A stretch of DNA of 29,392 nt from a virus, in the IMG/VR virus record IMGVR_UViG_3300046002_004295, positions 1 through 29,392 of that record. One strand, 5' to 3'. The translations under genes were made by a program, and so were the position numbers. Below, piece by piece: positions 1-7,084 of this stretch; the first letter of the stretch is position 1; every line of letters begins with the position of its first letter. A model generated the notes under the pieces. It worked only from the letters and a program-made list of their open reading frames with translations. It had not been told where the DNA came from and searched no databases.

Positions 1-176
1 AAATTGCCGGATATCTTTTTCAAACGTTCTGACATCAAGTAGTCAATTTCAGTCTGCGGAATGATTCCATAGTCAGTACGTGTGTCGGTAACGACAACAT
101 CATGCCTTTGTGCTTCTAATCGTTGCACTACATTGTGTCCAATCAGCCCAAGTCCGCCGGTTACTAGTATTTTCAT
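1..176 (-). CDS. NAD-dependent epimerase/dehydratase (extended SDR), C-terminus outside window
   Basis: Only the first 58 codons are present; the gene runs off the left edge. The product opens with MKILVTGGLGLIGHNVVQRL, the glycine-rich TGGxGxIG NAD(P)-binding motif of the extended short-chain dehydrogenase family, followed by an acidic residue after the second strand (VVVTDTR) that suits NAD binding. Such enzymes epimerise, dehydrate or reduce nucleotide sugars. The substrate cannot be told from this fragment. The ATG overlaps the TGA of the gene at 173-508 (ATGA), so the two are translationally coupled. With the glycosyltransferase-like, FkbM and sulfotransferase-like genes in the window it hints at glycan metabolism, which is inference. 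Confidence 0.85.
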   Translation of the reverse strand, partial: MKILVTGGLGLIGHNVVQRLEAQRHDVVVTDTRTDYGIIPQTEIDYLMSERLKKISGN

Positions 177-508
177 TTGTTAATTCCACCCCATTTAAGA
201 GTCCAGAAAGTCTGGTCTTGCTCACTGAGTCTAGCCATGACTTTGAACTTGTGTCCCCATGAATTGTAATCTAATGACTGTATCCAATAAGGTTTCTCTA
301 CAGCATGCTCCATTGTCCATTGCCCTGCTTCACTTTGTTGCCATTGCCATAGCGGCTCTGCGGCATACAATTCTGGATCTTCCACATCTCCCATGGAGAA
401 TTCGTGTACACATACGTCGTTATAACGCACAGCACGATCGCCGATGAGTTTTACTTCTTCGGCTTTCCAGTGTCTGTAATCAGATTCAGGTCTGTGTGCT
501 ATTGCCAT
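173..508 (-). CDS. Conserved hypothetical protein, 111 aa
   Basis: I do not recognise a family. The protein is acidic and rich in tryptophan and tyrosine (for example WQWQQ and YWIQSLDYNSWGHKF), with no signal peptide or membrane segment, so it is probably a small soluble protein. It follows thyX by 20 bases and its stop overlaps the start of the epimerase gene. A promoter-like site (514-542) lies immediately upstream, with its -10 only six bases from the ATG. Transcription from it would give an essentially leaderless message, so readthrough from thyX is the safer assumption. Confidence 0.8.
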   Translation of the reverse strand: MAIAHRPESDYRHWKAEEVKLIGDRAVRYNDVCVHEFSMGDVEDPELYAAEPLWQWQQSEAGQWTMEHAVEKPYWIQSLDYNSWGHKFKVMARLSEQDQTFWTLKWGGINK

Positions 509-513
509 ACTCT

Positions 514-542
514 AGTATAGCATAAGGATCAGTTGTTAGCAA
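514..542 (-). promoter_or_regulatory. Possible sigma70 promoter at the 3' end of thyX
   Basis: Minus strand TTGCTA (537-542), 17 bp, TATACT (514-519), preceded by TGC as in an extended -10. The predicted start of transcription falls on the ATG at 508, so this site is weaker evidence than the other promoters here. Confidence 0.4.
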
Positions 543-1221
543 CCAAGTCGGCTGCCATTGGAAAGATTGCTGTGATGGCTAGAGCGCAAGCTCTTGCAAT
601 TTCCATGTGCTCTTTTTGTGTGCCATTGGCCGCACGTAGCTCAATGTAATGAATCCATGAGCGTAGCGTACCATTCATGTACATACGGCTAATAGTAAGT
701 CCTTCGGGTAACACAGCACGGGCCTGTTCTTTGGCAATGCCATTTTTAATTGCCCAAGAGTATTCTTGTTTAACTGAAAACAGCACACGCCGCTGAGCAC
801 GTTCCCATTCAAATGCAATCAACCGTTGCTGTTCATCTGACAGATCTAGTTCTACACTGTTCTGACGATTCTTTGCGTCTTGGAATCGTGCTTCACGCAG
901 AACAAACGCTTCGTCGAGTTCTTGTGTAGGATCAGCATAACGCTGAGAGAACTCTTGAAAACTAAAACTACGATGACGTAAGATCTGTCTTGCAATATCA
1001 CGTGTGGTTGTAATTTCCATACAGGCCGAAACCATTTCCAGTGGGCTCCAGTGTTGGTGTCGAACTAGATACTTGATTAGTTTTTCACTGGTTTCTGTGT
1101 TGAGTTGATTGGCAGGATTGCTGACACGGGCGCAGTACGCAATTAGTTCTTGCGCATCTGCAACACCCTGGTCAGCAAACTCCTGGGTTGGTTGGCTGTA
1201 AGATACAAGTTGTATTTTCAT
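529..1221 (-). CDS. thyX: FAD-dependent thymidylate synthase ThyX
   Basis: Converts dUMP to dTMP with methylene-tetrahydrofolate as carbon donor and FADH2 as reductant. It supplies dTMP for phage DNA synthesis without needing a dihydrofolate reductase. The 230-residue length is usual. The ThyX signature RHRX7S is intact at about residues 82-92 (RHRSFSFQEFSQRY), and the C-terminal part has the expected LRSWIHYIELR segment near the substrate-binding arginine. The ATG overlaps the TGA of the upstream gene (ATGA), so it belongs to the small-gene operon running down from about 2.5 kb. No strong ribosome binding site is visible, which fits coupled translation. Confidence 0.96.
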   Translation of the reverse strand: MKIQLVSYSQPTQEFADQGVADAQELIAYCARVSNPANQLNTETSEKLIKYLVRHQHWSPLEMVSACMEITTTRDIARQILRHRSFSFQEFSQRYADPTQELDEAFVLREARFQDAKNRQNSVELDLSDEQQRLIAFEWERAQRRVLFSVKQEYSWAIKNGIAKEQARAVLPEGLTISRMYMNGTLRSWIHYIELRAANGTQKEHMEIARACALAITAIFPMAADLVANN

Positions 1222-1520
1222 AAACCGTTTAAGATTTTATTGGTTTCAGGTTGAACAAGATTGGCCACAGCACCAACATCTACCACAAAGTCTATGTCGC
1301 GAATTTCGTCATCTAATTCTGCAAGGGTACGAGTCAACATCACTTCAATTTCGTCCACACTCATACCTTGCTTTTGTAGTGTGGACAAGTTAAACGTCTT
1401 CTGACGACCGCCGTGAAATTTAAGAATTACTTTCTTGATACATTCTAACGGTACATCAGTTTTGGATACGTCGGCAATAATGTGTTCCCAAGCAGTCAGG
1501 AAGTCTTTATTGTGTTCCAT
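1218..1520 (-). CDS. Conserved phage-type hypothetical protein, about 100 aa
   Basis: Function unknown. The chosen start (MEHNKDF) overlaps the preceding gene by 14 bases; an earlier ATG at 1553 is possible but would overlap by 47. The protein is predicted helical and acidic toward its C-terminus, with a run like LAELDDEIRDIDFVVDVG and the segment VQPETNKIL. It is part of a tight block of co-directional small genes (2462 down to 1), which suggests a shared transcript with thyX. From memory, similar small proteins occur in T4-like phages of aquatic bacteria. I could not check this. Confidence 0.8.
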   Translation of the reverse strand: MEHNKDFLTAWEHIIADVSKTDVPLECIKKVILKFHGGRQKTFNLSTLQKQGMSVDEIEVMLTRTLAELDDEIRDIDFVVDVGAVANLVQPETNKILNGL

Positions 1521-2256
1521 CGGCAACAGCAGTCTTAACTTTGTTAGGGCCACGTGTGCGTTTTGCAGACACAGCCGGCTCGGTTGCTACTGGTTTGCTT
1601 TTGCTTGGGCGACTAACTGTGGGATCCATGCGTTCAGCATCTTTCTTCATACGTGCCGCTTCTGCGATCATTGACTTGGCATTTGCTTCCATTACCTGTG
1701 CTTGTGACAACATGTTGGCAGCAATGTCGCGATCAGTCAACGCACCACCTTCACCGGCTCGCAGTACTGGAGGAGCAACATAACCAGGTGCTGACTTGGC
1801 AGCCTGTCCGGCTTTGTATTCTGCTTCTGCTTTGCGTTTGACTTCTGGCGCTACCATTCCGCGGCTGGCATCATTTTGTGCCATACGCTTGATGGCTTCT
1901 TCGCCTTGCTTCATTTCATTCAACATCTTGTTGAGTTCATCTAGGCGAATTCTTGCATCGCCGGAAGGTGTAACAATGATGTCACTAGAACGTACCTTCT
2001 TGATCATGCGCTCTTGGTGCAGAGTTTCCAAGATAGGACGACCATCTGGGAAGTAACTGCGATGTAGCGCATCGGCAAATTCTTCTGCTGATTGACCAAT
2101 TGTACTTTCCAATACCTTTTGCACAGAATCTTGCCAGTGTGCCTGTAGCGTTTCGGGATAGACAACTAGACTCATGTGATCTTCTCCGGGTACCTGACGG
2201 AACAAAATGCAGACCTTACGGTCACCGTGTTTACCAACGTGTTTCATAAATGCCAT
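1507..2256 (-). CDS. Conserved phage-type hypothetical protein, 249 aa
   Basis: The N-terminal half (about 1-110) looks globular: it starts MAFMKHVGKHGDRKVCILFR and contains YPETLQAHWQDSVQKVLES. The C-terminal half is low-complexity, rich in Ala, Lys, Arg and Glu, helical at first and then disordered and basic near the end (SAKRTRGPNKVK), which could bind nucleic acid. I recall related N-terminal sequences in cyanophage-like myoviruses but know no function. It follows the 67-residue gene by 2 bases and has an upstream GGAG-like ribosome binding site. Confidence 0.85.
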   Translation of the reverse strand: MAFMKHVGKHGDRKVCILFRQVPGEDHMSLVVYPETLQAHWQDSVQKVLESTIGQSAEEFADALHRSYFPDGRPILETLHQERMIKKVRSSDIIVTPSGDARIRLDELNKMLNEMKQGEEAIKRMAQNDASRGMVAPEVKRKAEAEYKAGQAAKSAPGYVAPPVLRAGEGGALTDRDIAANMLSQAQVMEANAKSMIAEAARMKKDAERMDPTVSRPSKSKPVATEPAVSAKRTRGPNKVKTAVADGTQ

Positions 2257-2258
2257 TG

Positions 2259-2462
2259 TTACTCTCCTTGTGTGTTACTGGCCGCAGATTCTTCCTGGGC
2301 CTTGGCTTGTGCTACTACTGCTTCAAGGAAACTGGTTAGTTTGTTGTAAACTTCTCCAATCTCCTTCATTTCTGCGGCACGGAAGGCACCGCGTGTGCTT
2401 GCTAAGTCAACGATATCTTTTAACAGATTTAAATCGGCGATAGTAATTTCTTTGTTTTCCAT
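2259..2462 (-). CDS. Small helical hypothetical protein, 67 aa
   Basis: A short acidic, almost wholly helical protein with no recognised domain (DLNLLKDIVDLASTRGAF at about residues 10-27, then a possible coiled coil and an acidic tail). It is the first gene of the tight block with 1507-2256, only 2 bases away, so it may act with that product. The roughly 100 bases upstream (2463-2560) hold no gene. Confidence 0.75.
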   Translation of the reverse strand: MENKEITIADLNLLKDIVDLASTRGAFRAAEMKEIGEVYNKLTSFLEAVVAQAKAQEESAASNTQGE

Positions 2463-2560
2463 ATAGATATTTAATAAAAAAATGTGCAGTGCAAAAGTTT
2501 TTTACTGTGGATTACACTCAAAACTGGTCACTTAGGACAAATTGATCATCCTAAACTAGA

Positions 2561-2794
2561 TTAAAATTCCACCAATTGCTTTACATCTTTTGTTGGAACC
2601 CACATGACATTGTGAATGTCTTGTTTGACTTTTACCGGAAGATCGGCATGCACCAGCACACGTTTTTCCTGTGCTCTTACCACAGTACCAATGAATGGCA
2701 CTCCAGTAAAACGGCCAAATACTCTAGTTCCAAGATCAAACTTGGGCCGCGGAGTATCTTTGTTTTTGTCGGCAAAGTATTCGGCATAGCCCAT
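2561..2794 (-). CDS. Small basic hypothetical protein, 77 aa
   Basis: The sequence has alternating beta-prone stretches (RVFGRFTGVPFIGTVVRAQ, then RVLVHADLP and VMWVPTKDV) that look like a small SH3-like or KOW-like barrel. That is inference from pattern only. The start codon shares one base with the stop of the upstream gene (TAATG), so translation is coupled. Confidence 0.75.
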   Translation of the reverse strand: MGYAEYFADKNKDTPRPKFDLGTRVFGRFTGVPFIGTVVRAQEKRVLVHADLPVKVKQDIHNVMWVPTKDVKQLVEF

Positions 2795-3021
2795 TATTCA
2801 AAATGCTCTTTTAATGTTTTTACACTTTCACTAATTGTGCATTTAACAATGCCTTGTTGGAATGTGGTCATGGCACAATGCATAGGTGTTGCATCTACAA
2901 CTTGAATGCATTCTTCAATTAACAATTCTGCAAATTTTTCCAATGGAATATACACATCGTCGGGTAAGTTGTCTATTTTTAATCCTGCCTGCAATGCAAG
3001 ATCGTGTAGTTTTTGTTTCAT
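2794..3021 (-). CDS. Small hypothetical protein, 75 aa
   Basis: No family recognised. The protein is mostly helical, with two cysteines in a segment reading EECIQVVDATPMHCAMTTFQ and a segment DNLPDDVYIPLEKFAELLIE that resembles phage proteins of unknown role. It lies 2 bases downstream of the signal-peptide protein gene and one base overlaps the following gene. It is part of the operon behind the VWA/metallopeptidase gene. Confidence 0.78.
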   Translation of the reverse strand: MKQKLHDLALQAGLKIDNLPDDVYIPLEKFAELLIEECIQVVDATPMHCAMTTFQQGIVKCTISESVKTLKEHFE

Positions 3022-3023
3022 TT

Positions 3024-3380
3024 TTAAAATCTCATTTTAATATCAAGACGAATATTGCGATTTACTACTTCTAGTCTACCCAAGGTTACTCCGACCATGA
3101 ATCCCAGCCGATTTTCATTAAGGTAATCAAACAAATAATATTGTCCTATCAGTTGTCCTATGAAAAACATATCAATTTTTTGAGTTGATGGATACGTTCC
3201 TAATATAGGATTAGTTTCGTAGTATATGGGGTTTCTAGAAAGGTATCTAGTCTGGCTCCAGTCCATTGTAGTAAGCACAGTATTAGCAACAAACACCACT
3301 TTTTCTACATCCGTCCAAGGCCTATTCTCTGCGTTAACATTGGTAAAGAATAATAGTAACAGTGATAGAATAAATTTCAT
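3024..3380 (-). CDS. Exported or membrane-associated protein with signal peptide, 118 aa
   Basis: Begins with a clear signal peptide: Lys near the start, hydrophobic core FILSLLLLFF, and a likely cleavage after VNA near residue 17. The mature part carries the motif DWSQTRYLSRNP and then YETNPILGTYPST, which I recognise from a small family of uncharacterised membrane-associated proteins in proteobacteria and their phages, followed by weakly hydrophobic segments. It should act in the inner membrane or periplasm. A lysis role is possible but nothing specific supports it. Its ATG overlaps the stop of the VWA gene (ATGA). Confidence 0.82.
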   Translation of the reverse strand: MKFILSLLLLFFTNVNAENRPWTDVEKVVFVANTVLTTMDWSQTRYLSRNPIYYETNPILGTYPSTQKIDMFFIGQLIGQYYLFDYLNENRLGFMVGVTLGRLEVVNRNIRLDIKMRF

Positions 3381-4672
3381 TCTTCCTCTTCACCGAAGTA
3401 GGCATATTGTCCAAATGGTGGAACTATAGTTCTGGTGCCGTGCAAGATGAACACTGTTTCTGTATAGTTCTCGTCGCCCCATGAACCAAATGGGTATCCG
3501 TCTGTAAACATGACCAGTCGCTTGGGCTCAATCTCGTTGTCTTTCAAGTACCGGTACACACAATCAAAGTCTGTGCCACCACCACCTTCTGGCTCGTAGT
3601 CGCAGATAGTATCCAAGTTGTCACTGTCGTATTGTACAGGATTGTAAGTTTCTGTATCAAAACTAACAACATGAATTTTATATGCCGGAAACGATTCCAT
3701 AATGCCTTGGACTTCACCAAGCATGTCCTTGGCCATCTCGTTACTAATGGAACCCGACATGTCGATAGCCACTGCAATATCGATCATGGGCTCTAACTTC
3801 ATGCCCGGCATAATAGCATCCATGTCCCAACCTTTACGGCCGGTTCGCATCCAGGTATAGTCACTCTTAATAGTGCTTTCTAACTGCATACGGAGCAGTT
3901 CGCGCCAGTTCATTTTGGGCTCAGTCAAGTCCTTTAAGATACGACGAACACCTGCGGGCAAGTTGCCTGCGCCATCTGCGTCTGCGGCCACTGCCGCCAA
4001 CATGGCTTCTTTAATCTCATCTTTAATTTGTTGACGATCTTCTGGGCTCAACTTGGGACGACCCCGGCCTTTTTTATCGCCTTCTTCACCTGAGCCACCG
4101 CTGTCGTCATCGCCCTCACCATCCAAGTGCTCGTCAATCATCTGTTCCATCAATTTGCCAATGTCGATCTTGTCTGCTTTTTCATACAAGATATCGTACA
4201 CTTCCTCGGCACACAGGCCTTCGTATTTTTTGTCGTACAAGCAAGGAACACTGGTAATGAACTCGCCGACACCGTGCTTCTTCAAGTCCCCGTTCACACA
4301 ATAGTCGTCTGCAATATTCCACAGCATGGGATCTCGTTCACCTCTGCGTCCAAAGTGGTCATATACACAATGCAACACCTCGTGTCCAAACAGGAATTCT
4401 ACTTCTTTGGGTTTCAGCAGTTTAATGAATTTGCAGTTATAATAGAAGTTACGGCCGTCTGTTGCGGCAGTAGGGCACCATTCGTCTGCGTTGACAAGCT
4501 TCAACCGAGTTGCCAAGTTACCAAAGAAACTGGCCTTAAGCAACAGTCCCACACGGGCTGTGGTCAAAATTTCTCGTACTTCTCGATCCAGTTTAGGATC
4601 CATTTTACCTACGAGATCTTTAAACTTGTCGTTTTCTTTAGAGTCTGCAGTGGTACCTTTTTTGGCGCTCAT
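3377..4672 (-). CDS. VWA domain protein with metallopeptidase-like N-terminus, 431 aa
   Basis: The N-terminal half has an HExxH zinc motif (HEVLH, residues 97-101) in a DUF2201-type putative metallopeptidase domain. An acidic, glycine-rich linker follows (about 183-205). The C-terminal half is a von Willebrand A-like domain with the MIDAS motif DMSGS at about 304-308 and a later TDG. This arrangement is typical of the VWA partners of MoxR-family AAA ATPases. Those pairs act as chaperone-like or metal-insertion machines; the phage role is unknown. The MoxR-like gene lies just upstream (5097-6182) with one small gene between. It has its own strong promoter (4700-4728) and an AAAGGA-like ribosome binding site. 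Confidence 0.92.
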   Translation of the reverse strand: MSAKKGTTADSKENDKFKDLVGKMDPKLDREVREILTTARVGLLLKASFFGNLATRLKLVNADEWCPTAATDGRNFYYNCKFIKLLKPKEVEFLFGHEVLHCVYDHFGRRGERDPMLWNIADDYCVNGDLKKHGVGEFITSVPCLYDKKYEGLCAEEVYDILYEKADKIDIGKLMEQMIDEHLDGEGDDDSGGSGEEGDKKGRGRPKLSPEDRQQIKDEIKEAMLAAVAADADGAGNLPAGVRRILKDLTEPKMNWRELLRMQLESTIKSDYTWMRTGRKGWDMDAIMPGMKLEPMIDIAVAIDMSGSISNEMAKDMLGEVQGIMESFPAYKIHVVSFDTETYNPVQYDSDNLDTICDYEPEGGGGTDFDCVYRYLKDNEIEPKRLVMFTDGYPFGSWGDENYTETVFILHGTRTIVPPFGQYAYFGEEEE

Positions 4673-4699
4673 AACATTCCTTTTGTTGCTTATGTATGT

Positions 4700-4728
4700 A
4701 TTATAGCAGAATATGCATTATTCGTCAA
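4700..4728 (-). promoter_or_regulatory. Sigma70-type promoter before the VWA/metallopeptidase gene
   Basis: Minus strand TTGACG (4723-4728), exactly 17 bp, TATAAT (4700-4705) with a TG one base upstream of the -10. The predicted transcript starts near 4693, about 20 bases before the ATG at 4672. Confidence 0.85.
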
Positions 4729-4730
4729 GC

Positions 4731-5063
4731 TCAAACAGTTTTAGGATGACTCAACATAAACCAATTTAGTTCTTTGTCTGTGGCCACATAGATTCTATAA
4801 TCATTGTACCGAGCACTGTATGCCCACAAAGGATTGACATCATCCGGCTCAAACAGCAGGGGATTGGCACTGCCGCTTTTGATCATGGCAACACGGGTTT
4901 CAACATCTTGGCTCCATCCAAATGTCTTATTAAACCATTTCCGACCATGATCAAAATCCAACACACCTGTGCCTTTCCAGTGTGCCTTTGAGAATTCAAT
5001 CATGTACTGAAAGTATTCTTTTTGACTGTACCGCTTGTCGAGTCTAGTAATTTTGTATTTCAT
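4731..5063 (-). CDS. Conserved hypothetical protein, 110 aa
   Basis: No domain recognised. It is a basic, aromatic-rich soluble protein (YFQYMIEFSKAHWKGTG, then WAYSARYNDYRIYVATDKEL). It sits between the MoxR-like ATPase and its VWA partner, so it may be an accessory part of that system. A rho-independent terminator (5070-5091) ends about 7 bases before its start codon, which would make its expression depend on readthrough, so its dose may be kept below that of the ATPase. Confidence 0.8.
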   Translation of the reverse strand: MKYKITRLDKRYSQKEYFQYMIEFSKAHWKGTGVLDFDHGRKWFNKTFGWSQDVETRVAMIKSGSANPLLFEPDDVNPLWAYSARYNDYRIYVATDKELNWFMLSHPKTV

Positions 5064-5069
5064 AATAAA

Positions 5070-5091
5070 GAAGCGGTATCTCTACCGCTTC
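5070..5091 (-). terminator. Rho-independent terminator after the MoxR-like gene
   Basis: Perfect 9-bp stem on the minus strand (GAAGCGGTA / TACCGCTTC) with a GAGA loop, followed by TTTATTATG. It lies only 5 bases after the stop of the MoxR-like gene. The U-tract runs into the start codon of the next gene. Confidence 0.85.
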
Positions 5092-5096
5092 CTTGT

Positions 5097-6182
5097 TTAC
5101 GCTCTAGCCTGCAAAATGTACTTGCCGTACTTCTGGTGGAACTCGTCAAAGTTCTTCAGCTTGGTAGGCTGGAATGGCAAGTCGTATGTGGTAAGAGCAA
5201 TACGAGCACCCATAACAACTAGTTCTGTCTCAAAGTTCTTCATCATGTAGCCCAGGAAGTTGTCAGACATAGTATGGAACTCTTTGTCTGGCACTTTACG
5301 GGCCACTGCATCTTTGAGCTCGTAGCACATACTGATGACCAAACTGTACATGGCACTGACTTCTTTAACAGACAGGTCGGTTACCTTGCCACTCAAAATG
5401 TCCTCGGGCTTGGGCAGTTTAGAACTAATCTTACGATGAGCCATAAACTTAACAGCAAGGCCTTCGCCAATTGTACCAGCAATTAAGTTGGTCAAAGTAT
5501 CGTTGTCTGTGTCCTCGTCATCCAACAACTGGCTCACAAAGGTCCATGAGCGTGGAGTAGCAAAGGCACGGCTGGCACTCTTAGCGTCAAAGTCGTACAG
5601 GTCCTGTTTGGCAAAACTCAAATAACCCACAACATCTTTGTGGATGTTGTGTTGAACAGCCCAGGCCTGGTAACTGGCAAAGTCCACTTTCATCTCTTGG
5701 TGGATGAAACGATTGGCAAGCGGAGTAGGCATACGATAGGTAACGCCTTTGTCGCTTTCTCTGTTGCCGGCGGCCACCATAACAACATTGTCCGGCAGTT
5801 TATACTTGCCCACACGACGGTTCAAAATAAGTTGGTAAGCGGCAGCCTGCACGTTGCCTGCGGCACTGTTCATCTCGTCCAAGAACAGCACTACAATAGG
5901 ATACTGGCTGGCAGTTTCCTCGTCCGGCAAGTCGATGGGAGGAGCCCAATCCATTTTGCCAATTTCTTTGTTGTAAAAAGGAATGCCTCGAATGTCTGTG
6001 GGCTCCATCTGTCCCAGTCGGCAGTCGTACATAATGCCACCTAGTTCGTTTGCAAGTTCCTCTACCAGTTCACTTTTGCCGATACCGGGAGGACCCCAAA
6101 GGAACAATGGACGTTTAACTTTAAATGCCTTGAGCAAGCTCTTGCGAGCCTGTGTAGAGGTAACTGTACGGGTATCTGACAT
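5097..6182 (-). CDS. MoxR-family AAA ATPase, 361 aa
   Basis: The Walker A motif GPPGIGKS is at residues 30-37 and Walker B with catalytic acids is at VVLFLDE (about 96-102). Between them is the segment METPD-like QMEPTDIRGIP typical of MoxR ATPases, and sensor residues follow near AAGNRES. MoxR ATPases form hexamers that remodel client proteins with a VWA partner; the predicted partner is at 3377-4672. A dedicated sigma70-type promoter lies upstream (6213-6241) and a strong terminator lies downstream. Length is a little above the usual 300-350 residues. The client in the infected cell is not evident. Confidence 0.92.
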   Translation of the reverse strand: MSDTRTVTSTQARKSLLKAFKVKRPLFLWGPPGIGKSELVEELANELGGIMYDCRLGQMEPTDIRGIPFYNKEIGKMDWAPPIDLPDEETASQYPIVVLFLDEMNSAAGNVQAAAYQLILNRRVGKYKLPDNVVMVAAGNRESDKGVTYRMPTPLANRFIHQEMKVDFASYQAWAVQHNIHKDVVGYLSFAKQDLYDFDAKSASRAFATPRSWTFVSQLLDDEDTDNDTLTNLIAGTIGEGLAVKFMAHRKISSKLPKPEDILSGKVTDLSVKEVSAMYSLVISMCYELKDAVARKVPDKEFHTMSDNFLGYMMKNFETELVVMGARIALTTYDLPFQPTKLKNFDEFHQKYGKYILQARA

Positions 6183-6212
6183 AGTGTTTCCTTGTTGCTA
6201 GTGAATGTATGT

Positions 6213-6241
6213 ATTATACGTTTAAACTGTTTTTCCGTCAA
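6213..6241 (-). promoter_or_regulatory. Sigma70-type promoter before the MoxR-like gene
   Basis: Minus strand TTGACG (6236-6241), 17 bp, TATAAT (6213-6218). Its -35 overlaps the last codons of the gene at 6222-6608. The transcript should start near 6206, giving a leader of about 24 bases. Confidence 0.85.
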
Positions 6242-6608
6242 CCAGTCTACGGATTCGTACACCCATGTCCTCGGGCGTGTCGCCTTTGCCTGTGAGCATG
6301 TAGGCAGTGTACTCTACCATGTCGGCCTGTTTGAACTCCAAGGCAATGCCCAAGTTCCGGAACACAAGGTTGACTTGTTTGAGAGTTTCTTCTACTGTTT
6401 TTTGCACAATGTCTACGTGGTCGGGGTCAACTTCGTCTTGCTCGTAGCCCATGTCACCCAACACGTTGTGAAAGGCTATTTGGTCGTCCATAATGCAAAA
6501 CTTGCCAAACGCCTTGTTTAGGGCGTCGTCACCAAAGTCCTCAATGTGTTCACCAATGTCGTTGCTGTCGATCCAGGAAAGTTCTGTCTGTTTTGTGTAT
6601 GTATGCAT
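6222..6608 (-). CDS. Hypothetical acidic protein, 128 aa
   Basis: No known domain. The protein is strongly acidic, with motifs such as DIGEHIEDFGDDALNKAF and a helical C-terminal half ending RRLVDGKTV. It has its own promoter (6638-6666) and a good ribosome binding site (AAAAGGAG about 8 bases before ATG). It stands directly before the MoxR-like ATPase, so a role near that system is possible but unproven. Confidence 0.82.
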   Translation of the reverse strand: MHTYTKQTELSWIDSNDIGEHIEDFGDDALNKAFGKFCIMDDQIAFHNVLGDMGYEQDEVDPDHVDIVQKTVEETLKQVNLVFRNLGIALEFKQADMVEYTAYMLTGKGDTPEDMGVRIRRLVDGKTV

Positions 6609-6637
6609 TGTTGGCTCCTTTTAGTTACTATACAAGT

Positions 6638-6666
6638 ATTATAGCAAAATGGAATTTATTGGTCAA
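6638..6666 (-). promoter_or_regulatory. Sigma70-type promoter before 6222-6608
   Basis: Minus strand TTGACC (6661-6666), 17 bp, TATAAT (6638-6643) with the extended element TTTTGC just before the -10. Nearly identical in its -10 region to the promoter at 6994-7022. Confidence 0.9.
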
Positions 6667-6675
6667 TCGTTTTGT

Positions 6676-6695
6676 GTGTTGTGTTTTTACAACAC
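6676..6695 (-). terminator. Intergenic hairpin after 6687-6962, terminator-like without a U-tract
   Basis: A 7-bp stem (GTGTTGT / ACAACAC on the plus strand) encloses a T-rich loop GTTTTT. On the minus strand it is not followed by a run of T, so classic termination is doubtful. It overlaps the stop codon region of the upstream gene and stands directly before the next promoter. A similar but longer hairpin occupies the same position at 7053-7084. Confidence 0.5.
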
Positions 6696-6962
6696 GTTTC
6701 CGTTGCTGTCAAACACAACTGGATCATTGAATTCAGGGAAATCTAGCCCGTGCGGGGCCAAACATTGTGCTACTCTTAATAAGGTAATGCCTAGAATTTC
6801 AGCAATATCCTCGGGATCAAAATCACCCATAACATAAAGATTACTGATATTCCAATCTACTGGTTTTGTAGTATCTACATAATCGTCTGAATCAATATCA
6901 GGACCATCATCACATTCTAATATTAATCTAGTATCATAATCAGCATATTCAATAACGGGCAT
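6687..6962 (-). CDS. Hypothetical acidic protein, 91 aa
   Basis: Function unknown. Very acidic N-terminal half (YDTRLILECDDGPDIDSDDY) and a C-terminal part that could be a small helical domain (DPEDIAEILGITLLRVAQCL). The latter resembles a helix-turn-helix but is too short to be sure. It has its own promoter at 6994-7022, and AAGGAG about 8 bases before ATG is a good ribosome binding site. Confidence 0.8.
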   Translation of the reverse strand: MPVIEYADYDTRLILECDDGPDIDSDDYVDTTKPVDWNISNLYVMGDFDPEDIAEILGITLLRVAQCLAPHGLDFPEFNDPVVFDSNGNVL

Positions 6963-6993
6963 TATCGACTCCTTATTAAGTTACAATACAAGT

Positions 6994-7022
6994 ATTATAG
7001 CAAAATGGGAATTATGGGTCAA
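6994..7022 (-). promoter_or_regulatory. Sigma70-type promoter before 6687-6962
   Basis: Minus strand TTGACC (7017-7022), 17 bp, TATAAT (6994-6999), with TTTTGC before the -10 exactly as in the promoter at 6638-6666. Confidence 0.9.
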
Positions 7023-7052
7023 CCGGGCAAAAAGTGTCTATTTTTTAAGCAG

Positions 7053-7084
7053 AATGTAGTGTTGTTTTTACGCAACACTACATT
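7053..7084 (-). terminator. Intergenic 12-bp perfect hairpin after the metallophosphatase gene
   Basis: The arms 7053-7064 and 7073-7084 are perfectly complementary over 12 bp with an 8-base A/T-rich loop. The hairpin spans the stop codon of the metallophosphatase gene and precedes the next promoter. The minus-strand sequence after it has only two T, so it may protect an mRNA 3' end or insulate the promoter rather than terminate on its own. Confidence 0.6.

Noticed and set aside
4127-4744. Plus-strand 205-codon frame opposite the VWA gene
   Set aside because: Antisense shadow; the minus strand has clear HExxH and MIDAS motifs.
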